From JACCTI01 sp051005695 (GTDB taxonomy: Bacteria > Verrucomicrobiota > Verrucomicrobiia > Chthoniobacterales > UBA10450): a DNA stretch of 64,000 nt. This document shows positions 8,511 to 16,328 of this stretch, piece after piece. The stretch covers positions 1 through 64,000 of the forward strand of contig JBPCJC010000013.1 in assembly GCA_051005695.1 (NCBI GenBank). The letters are read 5' to 3'. Each line of letters begins with the position of its first letter. Position 1 is the first letter of the stretch. The translations under genes were made by a program, and so were the position numbers. Below the pieces are notes generated by a model, which was given only the letters and a program-made list of their open reading frames with translations, had not been told where the DNA came from and searched no databases.

Positions 8511-8833
8511 TGATCCACCTGGCCCAATGTGCGCAGGATCATTTCAGAGCCGCCTAACTTTAGAATTTCGCTCCGTCTTACCTCTGCGTTGTCGTAGGAA
8601 CGAATAAGAGTCTTCCCCTCTATTCGCCACTTGCCGGTTTGGACGGACGGACTTCCTAAATACATAAGGGTCCAAGTACCGTCGGCAAGATAGGTTGGGA
8701 ATCTCGGCGGCTGAGAGTTTGTTTCCCAGTGCCCGACGAGTAGCTTTGAAAGCTTTGTAGATTCGCTTGCACCCGCCAAAGCTGCGAGCGTTGGTGCAAT
8801 GAGGATCAACAAGATTAAAGCAACTCGTTTCAT
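8282..8833 (-). CDS. Small secreted hypothetical protein (C-terminus uncertain)
   Basis: It begins MKRVALILLILIAPTLAALAGASE, a clear signal peptide. A compact domain follows with LLVGHWETNSQPPRFPTYLADGTWTL and KTLIRSYDNAEVRR, a pattern like small lipocalin-type proteins described by the phrase 'weight of excess over threshold'; no family is assigned with certainty. From about residue 115 (TKSSTVTVP onwards) the reading is low complexity and overlaps the opposite-strand frame at 8208-8510, so the natural C-terminus may have been replaced. It is the first element of the accessory block between mlaD and rplK. Confidence 0.5.
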   Translation of the reverse strand: MKRVALILLILIAPTLAALAGASESTKLSKLLVGHWETNSQPPRFPTYLADGTWTLMYLGSPSVQTGKWRIEGKTLIRSYDNAEVRRSEILKLGGSEMILRTLGQVDHYKRLTKSSTVTVPASAVRVTPPDPSPATAPPGIWITGEVFSENGVLLLAICWFANARRPSLTNCTPAFRSCRKCQ

Positions 8834-9097
8834 ATGCTAGCTTCATGGCACCGCTTACGAGCGAAAATTGAGGGCAGGTCGTCCGAAGAGTTCCTCTGAC
8901 TAGCAGCTGCATAGGTGCGTTCCGGTTTATTTGAATAGGATCACTGGGTTTGAAGTAATTGTCGGAGCAGTTTCTAACGAGAACAAGATCAGCTCCCGCT
9001 GGCGAGAGTGAGCGTGGCGTGCAGTGGATGCTTTTTCATAAAGCAAAATAGGTTGTTCGCCGGCCTGGTGGTTAGCCGCGTCGCCCGGTTAGACCGT

Positions 9098-9572
9098 TCA
9101 CCGCGCCGTGCTGATAGAGCCATCAGCCGCGACTCCAATCCTAAAGCGCACGCCATCGCGAGAGCCGGAGGCAAAAGAGACACTCATAACGTCAAGCGTT
9201 GTTCCGGACACGCGTTCAACCCGGATAAACTCCGGATTGATGTTTTGAACACTCGTGGGAACGGCTGCGCGTATCTTATTGTTGGCGTTTTTGACCTCAT
9301 TATGCCACTGTGCTGTTGTTATTAAATGCCGGTCCATCAAAGCTCCGGCCGAGAGTTCCCAGGCCGGCAACGGGTTGCCCATCCAGCGCAATGTTGGTGA
9401 GGACTCCGCCGCGGCTGAGGAATACACCGTCTATCGTCCGCGACGTTGGGGCCCCCGTTTGCGCGGAAGCGCTAGCTAGGAGGATGGCAAGAGCGGAGGC
9501 GCTCGTACCGAGAGCGATCTTTCTCATCCGTGACTTCGAAACACCAAGCAAACCAGGAGGTATCAATTTCAT
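9098..9572 (-). pseudogene. Frameshifted small secreted protein gene
   Basis: Two overlapping frames fit together as one protein. The first begins at 9572 behind a good ribosome binding site (AAAAGGAC), reads MKLIPPGLLGVSKSRMRKIA plus a hydrophobic signal segment, and runs to a stop at 9300. The second frame, entered near 9320, continues WHNEVKNANNKIRAAVPTS and ends IGVAADGSISTAR at 9098. A single-base change near 9320 would restore one reading frame of about 155 residues. The product would be a secreted protein of unknown function. A sequencing error cannot be excluded. Confidence 0.5.
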
Positions 9573-9983
9573 AGTTGTCCTTTTGTTCGTGGGGGCAGAT
9601 GACTCCCCAGCACCGTGCGCATTATTCGGAATCAAACTTCCCGTGGAAAGGAAATTCATCGGCGGTCCGGTCGGGGCACCGAAATCTAAATCAGCGCGTC
9701 AATTCCACACATTAGTCCGACGCCATCGCGGGCTTTTCGCCGATCCTGAGGCCGGCGTGCGTTACCTTTTCCGCGAACTGAACAATCATCATCTACCACC
9801 TTGGGGCCACGCGGCGCGCTCGACGATAACAGGAGGCTGTTCGAATCCGTTTCCTCGAACCGGAGCAGGCGGCACGCGTTCTTGATCACCGTTTGCGCCG
9901 CACCTTGGTAAACCCATTTGGGTGTGACGGATTTTTTATCTTCGGTTGCGGCAGAGCCGCGCTAGGTAATCCGCGGCTAAAAT
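9573..9983. other. Gene-free stretch next to an rplK fragment
   Basis: No reading frame here has family resemblance, a signal peptide or a ribosome binding site. It lies immediately downstream (on the minus strand) of an rplK 3' fragment, where rplA would be expected. I could not recognise rplA remnants in any frame. Confidence 0.4.
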
Positions 9984-10167
9984 TCGACGATCTCGAGGCT
10001 TATCTGTCGGGCGGTGCCGGCGATGATCTTGAAGCCGGCTTCGTCGTTGCGCGAGTTCAGGTCTTTACCCTTGAGCTTCACGATGTCCATCACTTGTTTC
10101 CGCGTGACTTTCCCGACTTTGGTCTTGTTAGGCTCTTTGGAGCCGGCGGCGATGTTGGCGGCTTTCT
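9984..10167 (-). pseudogene. 3' fragment of rplK (second copy)
   Basis: The minus strand encodes KAANIAAGSKEPNKTKVGKV and on through the L11 C-terminal domain to GTARQISLEIV, nearly identical to the intact rplK at 13322-13747. Homology covers roughly the last 60 codons and the DNA differs at only about ten positions. The 5' two thirds are missing: the match stops near 10167 and continues into unrelated sequence. It lies about 3.3 kb downstream of the intact gene in the same orientation. Confidence 0.85.
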
Positions 10168-10204
10168 GCAAAAAGCGCCAATCCTTCTGCAGGCGACGAA
10201 GCAC

Positions 10205-12337
10205 CTAATTCCTGGTCTTAACTAACGTGGTGGTCGCGGTGTGCGTGGTCGTGGGTGTGCCGCCGCTGCCAGTCACGGTCAGAGTATATGTTCCACGCGA
10301 AGAAGAACTGGGCACCGTTACCTGCAGACTCGAAGAAGTCGTTGCCGGATTCGGATTAAAGCTGGCGGACGCACCAGAGGGCAGGCCGCTCACCGTGAGG
10401 TTTATGGGCGAGTTGAAGCCGCCGCTTCGAGCGATCGATACTGTGTAAATCACCGTTCCACCGGCGCGGCGCACTTTCGCTGTCGTAGGGCTGATCGAGA
10501 TCGAAAAGTCAGCCTGTGGGGTCGGCGTTGGTGTCGCCGTCGGCGTTGGTGTCGCGGTTGGCGTTGGCGTCGCGGTTGGCGTTGGCGTCGCGGTTGGAGT
10601 GGGTGTCGGTGTTGGATTCGCCGAGGCCACTTTGAAACTGCCGATGCGCGTGCGCCAATTGTAGGAAGTGGTCGCTGAATAGTATTCGCTCGTAAACCAG
10701 AAGGTGCTGTCGTCCACCGGATCAACCGTCAATGCGCTGTAATCGCCCCAGCGATTTCCAGTGCCGCTCTGGCTGCCGGTGCCATCGAAGAGGTGCGCTT
10801 CACCCTGGCCCAAAGTGTTCAGCGGATCAGTCGCGAGACGCGCTGCATAGCGGAGCTGTGGTGTGATCGCGGAACTGGAAGCGCTAAACCCGATCGCAAG
10901 ATTTCCCTGGGCATCCATCGCGGTGCTGCCCAGCCAGCGCCAGGTGGTGTCCGGCTGATAGGTGCTTTCCTGATAAACTTGCACCGGGCCGGCGGTGACG
11001 TTGCGGAGCTCAAACCAGCGCAGGCCGGCCACACCATTCGCGCTCACCGAGTAGGTGCCCACGACTGATTCGTGGTCGCCGAAATTCCGGTAAGCGAGCC
11101 GGAAGAGGAGGCGATCGCCGATGCCGTCGAGATTATTTGCCGACGTGACTCCGGCTTGCGGCACGCAGGCACGCGTCGTCGGGCAGAGCGAGGTATAGCC
11201 GGCGGCGGGCGGAAAGGCATAGGTGGTGAAAGTGGAATTCGCCGGAGTGACGAAGTCGGCGTGAAAGTGATAAGTGGTGTAATTCGGATTGGACGCCTGA
11301 CCTGGGAAGCCGACAAAGGTCGCGGGCGCACCGGAGGAGGGCAGCGTCGCGCCATCGAGGTCAGCGGGCAGGAAAGGGTCGACCGAGCCGCCGAGCGGAC
11401 CGACCGGACTAACGAATGTTGCGGGCTGATTGATCAGCATCTTCGCGCGATCAAAAGCGAAGGCCTGCGGTCCGAGATAGGAAGTTCCCGCGGCATTGAA
11501 AACGTTCATGCTCATGTAGTAGCCGTCGGGCCAGACGCTCAGGTGCGGGTAATCGTAGAAGTTCGAACCGAGGTGAAAGCCGTAACGCGCGTAGCTGCCG
11601 CTGGCATCCGCAGTGGTCGAGATGGCGACGCACTCATCGGTGATCGGACCGCTGGTGGTCCCTTTAGCAAACTGGCTAATGAGCCATCGCCCCGCCAGAT
11701 GGTCATAGAGCACGACCGGGTCGCCCGCGCCGCCGGTCTCGCAGGCGCCGCCGAAACCGGTCCAGATCGAGGAGATGCTTTTCGGACCGAGGACCGAGTT
11801 CCCGGTGTTCTTATCGAAGACCTGATAACCCTCGTTTACAATCTGCACGTATTGGGTCACGCCCACGGCGCCGTTCGTATCGGGCGGCGCGCAATTGCAT
11901 CCCACGCCGGGGAAAGAGATGCCATCGAAGTTCAGGATGGCGGCGGGCACACTCGGGGCGAGCGCGTTCAGCAGGGAACCATTGGTCGAGCGGTGCCGGT
12001 TTTGGATCACGGGATCGGCACTGTCGATGTGGCGATGCGGGATCTTGGGGTTTTCGTTCGCTTCGTGTTCTTGTTTCTTCGACTCGCGCGCGCTTACGGG
12101 TGGCAGATCACGCATCGGGGGCGAAACGTCGTTCTTGTAGGAAACGCCCACTTCCACGTTCGGATTGCCGGCGCTTGGATTCGGTCCCTGCACATTCGAT
12201 CCTTGGGCTAAGGCCGAAGAGCCAGAGAAAACACCGAGCCCGAAAAGCGCGAGAAAAATCCCTGCCGAGCAGAGAAGAAACGCGACGAGCACGCGGGGGT
12301 TGAAGAAGGCGGACCGAACGGAGTTTTTCTTTTTCAT
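10205..12337 (-). CDS. Large secreted protein with PT-repeat linker and C-terminal Ig-like domain
   Basis: This 710-residue exported protein has an N-terminal signal or anchor (hydrophobic from about residue 15 to 45, ending SSALAQ). Residues 130-570 form a long extracellular domain with Cys-rich spots (GVGCNCAPPDTNGAVG, GGACETGG) and motifs such as PPDTNGAVGVTQYVQ and NRWGDYSALTVDP seen in secreted proteins of soil bacteria. A threonine-proline repeat linker (about 580-612) follows. The end is a roughly 90-residue beta-sandwich (NLTVSGLPSGASASFNP), an Ig-like fold often found on surface or secreted proteins. No catalytic motif was recognised. It sits between two rplK 3' fragments, suggesting it arrived as part of an inserted segment. 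Confidence 0.8.
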   Translation of the reverse strand: MKKKNSVRSAFFNPRVLVAFLLCSAGIFLALFGLGVFSGSSALAQGSNVQGPNPSAGNPNVEVGVSYKNDVSPPMRDLPPVSARESKKQEHEANENPKIPHRHIDSADPVIQNRHRSTNGSLLNALAPSVPAAILNFDGISFPGVGCNCAPPDTNGAVGVTQYVQIVNEGYQVFDKNTGNSVLGPKSISSIWTGFGGACETGGAGDPVVLYDHLAGRWLISQFAKGTTSGPITDECVAISTTADASGSYARYGFHLGSNFYDYPHLSVWPDGYYMSMNVFNAAGTSYLGPQAFAFDRAKMLINQPATFVSPVGPLGGSVDPFLPADLDGATLPSSGAPATFVGFPGQASNPNYTTYHFHADFVTPANSTFTTYAFPPAAGYTSLCPTTRACVPQAGVTSANNLDGIGDRLLFRLAYRNFGDHESVVGTYSVSANGVAGLRWFELRNVTAGPVQVYQESTYQPDTTWRWLGSTAMDAQGNLAIGFSASSSAITPQLRYAARLATDPLNTLGQGEAHLFDGTGSQSGTGNRWGDYSALTVDPVDDSTFWFTSEYYSATTSYNWRTRIGSFKVASANPTPTPTPTATPTPTATPTPTATPTPTATPTPTPQADFSISISPTTAKVRRAGGTVIYTVSIARSGGFNSPINLTVSGLPSGASASFNPNPATTSSSLQVTVPSSSSRGTYTLTVTGSGGTPTTTHTATTTLVKTRN
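10521..10615. repeat. Tandem 18-bp repeats coding a Pro-Thr linker
   Basis: About five copies of an 18-bp unit resembling GTCGCGGTTGGCGTTGGC lie inside the secreted-protein gene and encode PTATPTP repeats. In-frame tandem copies like this usually form a flexible linker and can change number by slippage. Confidence 0.8.
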
Positions 12338-12511
12338 AGAGGCTTTCGGAGCAGTGATGTGCGAAGGAGCTTCGGAAGGTGAAGCTCTGCTGGCGTGTAT
12401 TTGTCACATTTACGCCCAGAGCACAGATTATATTTCCGTAATCACGGTCTTGTTCGGCCCGCGATGGCCCCCCCGGTGATCGTGAGGGCGCCGATATCCG
12501 TGACGGCTAAT

Positions 12512-12675
12512 GACAATCTCGAGGGCCCATCTCCCGCATGGTCCCGGCGAGGATCTTGAAACCGGCTTTGTCGTTGCGCGCCTGCAGTTCTTGTTTTTCG
12601 TTTTCACGGTGTCGATGAACTGCTTGCGCGTGACTTTGACGACTTTGTTCTTGTTAGGCTCTTTCGAGTTGGTGG
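12512..12675 (-). pseudogene. Diverged, frameshifted rplK 3' fragment (third copy)
   Basis: On the minus strand one frame reads NSKEPNKNKVVKVTRKQFID and, after a one-base shift, ELQARNDKAGFKILAGTMRE. Both match the L11 C-terminal domain but differ from the resident rplK at many residues (QFIDTVK versus QVMDIVK, ARNDKAGF versus SRNDEAGF). It is therefore not a recent copy of the local gene. It lies about 650 bp downstream of the intact rplK stop in the same orientation. Confidence 0.8.
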
Positions 12676-12680
12676 TCTAA

Positions 12681-13000
12681 TCTTGGAGGACAAGATAAAA
12701 CGAGGGCTACGCCCGTAGCGAAAAGTGCGAAAACCACGTTCGTCTAGAGTTAGGATATCGGGGCAATCCATGCGCTCGGCTAATACAACTAGCGTGGCAT
12801 CAGCGAAGTCCATGGGTGTGTCCCGATAGGTGTGCATAAGGGCAGCCGCCATCGTGAGCGATCGCCCGTCGGTTACGTCGGCGATGTCTGCTTGGAAGGC
12901 TCCGAGAAACTGCACGAGCCGCTCGGGGCCGTTCCGCCATGCGAGGCATCCGCAACATCCAGCAAGGCAATCAACGGCCCGTTGGCGAGAGGCGGCGCGT
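12681..13000 (-). pseudogene. Broken VapC-type PIN-domain toxin
   Basis: The N-terminal VapC pattern is present in one frame (LANGPLIALLDVADASHG), while the rest is in another (ERLVQFLGAFQADI ... MDFADATLVVLAERMDCPDILTLDERGFRTFRYG). The conserved acidic residues of MDFADA and LTLDERGF are there, but the join needs a frameshift and about 30 residues of the central helices are missing. The gene is thus non-functional as read. It directly follows a vapB-like remnant on the same strand, the usual antitoxin-toxin order. Confidence 0.7.
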
Positions 13001-13215
13001 TACTTACGCCTATTTCGTTTGCGAATGATTGCTTTGAGCGCATGAGCAGCGCCAATCATTTTCGAAGAATCGAGCGGACCTATTAAATGACGAACGCGGT
13101 CGCGGAGCGAGCTTTGTTCGATCTCGCGATCGATTAATTCGCGAACAATCTCGGACTCGCTTTTTTTAGCGCGTTAGCCCGCCGCTTGAGGGCGTCGCGC
13201 CGCTTTTTCGGCAGT
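13000..13215 (-). pseudogene. VapB-like antitoxin with one-base deletion
   Basis: The minus strand reads LTLPKKRRDALKRRANALKK and, after one base is added back in a run of seven A residues (T-run at 13161-13167 on the plus strand), SESEIVRELIDREIEQSSLRD to the stop at 13000. This is the ribbon-helix-helix pattern of VapB antitoxins: a short beta strand, then SESEIVRELI. The start codon is not clear. It lies just upstream of the broken vapC and 107 bp downstream of the rplK stop. Confidence 0.65.
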
Positions 13216-13321
13216 GTAAGACACGATGCAAGACGCGATCCGGGCCGTAACAATCGGGGAGAGATAGTATCTGCCAGACCGCGGAACCTCAGACAGCAGG
13301 CTGGCGAGCTTGCCCTACGTT

Positions 13322-13747
13322 TTAATCGACGATCTCGAGGCCCATCTGGCGGGCGGTGCCGGCGATGATCTTGAAGCCGGCTTCGTCGTTGCGCGAGTTC
13401 AGGTCTTTACCCTTGAGCTTCACGATGTCCATCACTTGTTTGCGGGTGACTTTCCCGACCTTGGTCTTGTTAGGCTCTTTGGAGCCAGCGGCGATGTTAG
13501 CCGCTTTCTTCAGAAGGATCGCGGCGGGCGGGCTCTTGGTGATGAAGGTGAACGACTTGTCTTTGAAGACGGTGATCACGACCGGTAAAATGTCGCCCGC
13601 CATCTTCTGGGTGGCGGCGTTAAATTCTTTGCAGAACGCCATGATGTTGACGCCGCGCGGCCCGAGCGCCGTGCCCACGGGAGGTGCGGGGTTCGCCTGA
13701 CCTGCAGGGATCTGCAGTTTGATGTGAGCTATGATTTCTTTGGCCAT
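13322..13747 (-). CDS. rplK: Large ribosomal subunit protein L11
   Basis: The full-length 141-residue L11 binds 23S rRNA in the GTPase centre. Recognisable blocks are the N-terminal IKLQIPAGQANPAPPVGTAL, the linker, and the RNA-binding C-terminal domain KEPNKTKVGKVTRKQVMDIV to ARQMGLEIVD. It starts 17 bp after nusG. The genes that normally follow (rplA, rplJ, rplL, rpoB) are not found; downstream lie a decayed toxin-antitoxin pair and two further copies of the rplK 3' end. Confidence 0.98.
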   Translation of the reverse strand: MAKEIIAHIKLQIPAGQANPAPPVGTALGPRGVNIMAFCKEFNAATQKMAGDILPVVITVFKDKSFTFITKSPPAAILLKKAANIAAGSKEPNKTKVGKVTRKQVMDIVKLKGKDLNSRNDEAGFKIIAGTARQMGLEIVD

Positions 13748-13764
13748 GTTCTAAAAATTTCTGA

Positions 13765-14334
13765 TTATCCGCGTTCGACCTGCCAGTACTCGAGTTCCAC
13801 GGGCGTGGCGCGACCGAAGATGGTGACCGAGACGCGCAGCTTGCCACGTTCGGGATCGATTTCTTCGACGATGCCGTTTTGATTTTGGAAAGGTCCGTCG
13901 GCCACTTTGACGGTCTCGCCGACTTCGAAACTGACTTTCGGTTTTACCTTCTCTTCGCGCTCACGCATTTGCGCGAGCATGTTGTCGACTTCCGATTGGC
14001 GCATCGGGATCGGCTTGTCTTTCGCGCCGGCAAAACCGATGACGCCGGGAGTGTCGCGGATGAAATACCAGGTGCGGCCGACGAGTTGGTTATTCTCGTC
14101 GAGCAGGTGCATGTTCGCGATCAGGTAACCAGGGAAAAATTTCCGCGTGGTTTCGCTCTTCTTGCCTTTTTTAATTTCGGAGACGCGTTCGGTCGGGACG
14201 AGGACTTCGAAGACGACGTCGCTCATCTCTTCGGTTTTGACGCGCTTAGCCAGGTTGTCGCGCACTTTGTTCTCCTGACCGGAGAGCACGTGAATAACGA
14301 ACCACTGATCTTTTGCGGCGAGTGTCTGGGCCAT
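13765..14334 (-). CDS. nusG: Transcription elongation/antitermination factor NusG
   Basis: NusG tethers RNA polymerase to Rho or to the ribosome. The start at 14334 gives MAQTLAAKDQWFVIHVLSGQ, the beginning of the NGN domain; longer readings run into secE and are rejected. The protein has 189 residues, with FFPGYLIANM and WYFIRDTPGVIGFAG in the NGN domain and a C-terminal KOW domain (FEVGETVKVADGPFQNQNG). It starts 2 bp after the secE stop, indicating translational coupling. Confidence 0.97.
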   Translation of the reverse strand: MAQTLAAKDQWFVIHVLSGQENKVRDNLAKRVKTEEMSDVVFEVLVPTERVSEIKKGKKSETTRKFFPGYLIANMHLLDENNQLVGRTWYFIRDTPGVIGFAGAKDKPIPMRQSEVDNMLAQMREREEKVKPKVSFEVGETVKVADGPFQNQNGIVEEIDPERGKLRVSVTIFGRATPVELEYWQVERG

Positions 14335-14336
14335 AA

Positions 14337-14555
14337 TCAGTGCAGGCGAGTGAAGAAATGGAGCACGTTCACGAGGATGAAATCGAAGAGCGCGACGTAT
14401 CCGCCTAACAAGAGCATGGCGATGATGACCACGAGGGTGGAATCGGTCAGCTCCTTGTAGCGCTTGATCCCCTTTTCTTTCGGTTCCCAAGGCCAGGAAG
14501 CTTTTTGCAATTCCACCTTCACTTCGTTGAGGAAGTTTTTGCTTTTGGTGATCAT
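14337..14555 (-). CDS. secE: Preprotein translocase subunit SecE
   Basis: A 72-residue single-span form of SecE, which clamps SecY in the translocon. The cytoplasmic amphipathic helix (FLNEVKVELQKASWPW) precedes one membrane helix (VVIIAMLLLGGYVALFDFIL). Its place between tRNA-Trp and nusG is the conserved arrangement. Confidence 0.95.
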   Translation of the reverse strand: MITKSKNFLNEVKVELQKASWPWEPKEKGIKRYKELTDSTLVVIIAMLLLGGYVALFDFILVNVLHFFTRLH

Positions 14556-14590
14556 GAAATTCTTACCCCAAACGGTCGCCGGCGGTTGAA

Positions 14591-14663
14591 CAGGTCAGGA
14601 GGGACTCGAACCCCCAACCGACGGTTTTGGAGACCGCAACTCTACCAATTGAGCTACTGACCT
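14591..14663 (-). tRNA. trnW: tRNA-Trp (anticodon CCA)
   Basis: The minus strand gives acceptor AGGTCAG paired with CTGACCT, a D arm TAGCTCAATTGGTAGAG, anticodon stem CGGT/ACCG around loop CTCCAAA, and T arm with GGTTCGAGTCC. The discriminator is G. No CCA is encoded. It lies between tuf and secE. Confidence 0.97.
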
Positions 14664-14685
14664 AATCGTTTGCTCCCAAAGGTAA

Positions 14686-14718
14686 CGCGCTCCCGCCCGC
14701 TTGGCGAACGGGAGCGCG
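14686..14718 (-). terminator. Hairpin between tuf and tRNA-Trp
   Basis: A perfect 10-bp stem (14686-14695 with 14709-14718) lies in the tuf to tRNA-Trp spacer. On the leftward transcript no T-run follows it, so it more likely marks partial termination or RNA processing than a full stop. Rightward reading would meet CAATTTTT. Confidence 0.5.
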
Positions 14719-14730
14719 CTGACAATTTTT

Positions 14731-15915
14731 CTAGTCGAGAATATCGCCCACGCGACCCGCACCGACGGTCTTGCCGCCTTCGCGAATGGCGAAACGAATG
14801 GTCTTCTCCATCGCGATCGGGGTGATCAATTCCACTTCCACTGAAACGTTGTCGCCCGGCATGACCATCTCAACGCCTTCCGGCAGCTTGACGGTTCCGG
14901 TCACGTCCGTGGTGCGGAAATAAAATTGCGGACGATAGTTCGTAAAGAACGGCGTGTGACGACCGCCCTCTTCCTTCGAGAGGACGTAAACTTCCGCTTT
15001 GAATTTCTTGTGCGGCTTGATCGAGCCCGGCTTCGCGATCACCTGACCGCGCTGCACGTCTTCTTTCTTGGTGCCGCGTAGGAGCAGACCGACGTTGTCG
15101 CCGGCGCGCGCTTCGTCGAGCAGCTTGCGGAACATTTCGATGTCCGTGCAAGTGGTCTTCGCAGTATCGGTGAGGCCTACGATCTCGACTTCCTCCATCT
15201 TCTTGAGGATGCCGCGCTCGACACGACCAGTCGCAACGGTGCCGCGACCTTCAATGTTGAACACATCTTCCACCGGCATGAGGAACGGCTGATCAATCGG
15301 ACGATCCGGGACCGGGATGTAATCGTCGACCGCTTCGATGAGCGCGAGAATTTGCTTCTCCTGATCGGCGTCGCCATTGAGCGCTTTGAGCGCGCTGCCC
15401 TTCACGATCGGGATCGAGTCGCCCGGGAATTCGTATTGGGTCAAGAGATCGCGCACTTCCATCTCCACGAGATCGAGAAGTTCGGGATCGTCGACCATGT
15501 CGACTTTGTTCAGAAAGACAACCACCGAAGGCACGCCGACCTGACGAGCGAGCAGGATGTGCTCGCGCGTTTGTGGCATCGGGCCATCAGCAGCGCTCAC
15601 GACCAAAATCGCGCCGTCCATCTGCGCCGCGCCGGTGATCATGTTCTTCACATAATCCGCGTGCCCGGGGCAATCGACGTGCGCGTAGTGGCGCTTGTCG
15701 CTCTGGTACTCGACGTGGGCGGTTGAAATTGTAATGCCGCGCTCTTTTTCTTCCGGCGCAGCGTCGATCGAATCATAGGCGCGTGCCGTGGCGAAGCCCT
15801 TCTTCGCGAGCACCGTGGTGATCGCAGCCGTGAGCGTGGTCTTGCCGTGATCGACGTGACCAATCGTGCCGACGTTCACGTGCGGCTTGTTCCGTTCAAA
15901 TTTGTCCTTAGCCAT
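14731..15915 (-). CDS. tuf: Elongation factor Tu
   Basis: The 394-residue GTPase delivers aminoacyl-tRNA to the ribosome. G1 GHVDHGKTT, the switch region with GITIST, G3 DCPGHADYVKNM and G4 NKVDMVDD are intact, and domains 2 and 3 are complete to GAGRVGDILD. It is flanked by tRNA-Thr upstream and tRNA-Trp downstream in the classic translation cluster. A purine-rich AAGGAGAATCG precedes the ATG. Confidence 0.98.
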   Translation of the reverse strand: MAKDKFERNKPHVNVGTIGHVDHGKTTLTAAITTVLAKKGFATARAYDSIDAAPEEKERGITISTAHVEYQSDKRHYAHVDCPGHADYVKNMITGAAQMDGAILVVSAADGPMPQTREHILLARQVGVPSVVVFLNKVDMVDDPELLDLVEMEVRDLLTQYEFPGDSIPIVKGSALKALNGDADQEKQILALIEAVDDYIPVPDRPIDQPFLMPVEDVFNIEGRGTVATGRVERGILKKMEEVEIVGLTDTAKTTCTDIEMFRKLLDEARAGDNVGLLLRGTKKEDVQRGQVIAKPGSIKPHKKFKAEVYVLSKEEGGRHTPFFTNYRPQFYFRTTDVTGTVKLPEGVEMVMPGDNVSVEVELITPIAMEKTIRFAIREGGKTVGAGRVGDILD

Positions 15916-15991
15916 CTCGATTCTCCTTGTTTGTAAACTGACTAAACTTCGTCTTTTTGAGTTGTTACTGCCGGTCGCGAGCTCGACCTGG

Positions 15992-16064
15992 AGCCCACAA
16001 CCGGGATCGAACCGGTGACCTCGTCCTTACCAAGGACGTGCTCTGCCAACTGAGCTATGTGGGC
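15992..16064 (-). tRNA. trnT: tRNA-Thr (anticodon GGT)
   Basis: The minus strand has acceptor GCCCACA/TGTGGGC, D arm TAGCTCAGTTGGCAGAG, anticodon stem CGTCC/GGACG around loop TTGGTAA, and T arm CCGGTTCGATCCCGG. It lies 76 bp upstream of tuf, as in many bacteria. Confidence 0.96.
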
Positions 16065-16328
16065 CGCGTTTCGTTATCTCGCCGCTCATCGCCATCTCCC
16101 TTCCGGAGCCAGGCGATAACCGTTGCTTTACGTCAGAGAATTAAAAATCCCAAAGCCGCGTCAAACTTTGCAATTTGAACGACCATGGGACCGTCTTCGT
16201 TCCAGCGAAAAGCGTCGGCAAGCTAACAGCGCGCCTCCGGGTGTCAAAGAAATTGTTGCCTGCAAAACGCGTTCTTCCACGACCACAGAAAGCTTCGACA
16301 ATTTGACCGCTCGAGGCGCGGAAAAGGG

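Noticed and set aside
9700..9983. Possible rplA remnant after the rplK fragment
   Set aside because: Short stretches look L1-like in different frames, but no continuous match could be made.
10521..10615. Tandem repeats that might suggest a CRISPR array
   Set aside because: The units are 18 bp, contiguous, in frame and encode a Pro-Thr linker; there are no spacers.
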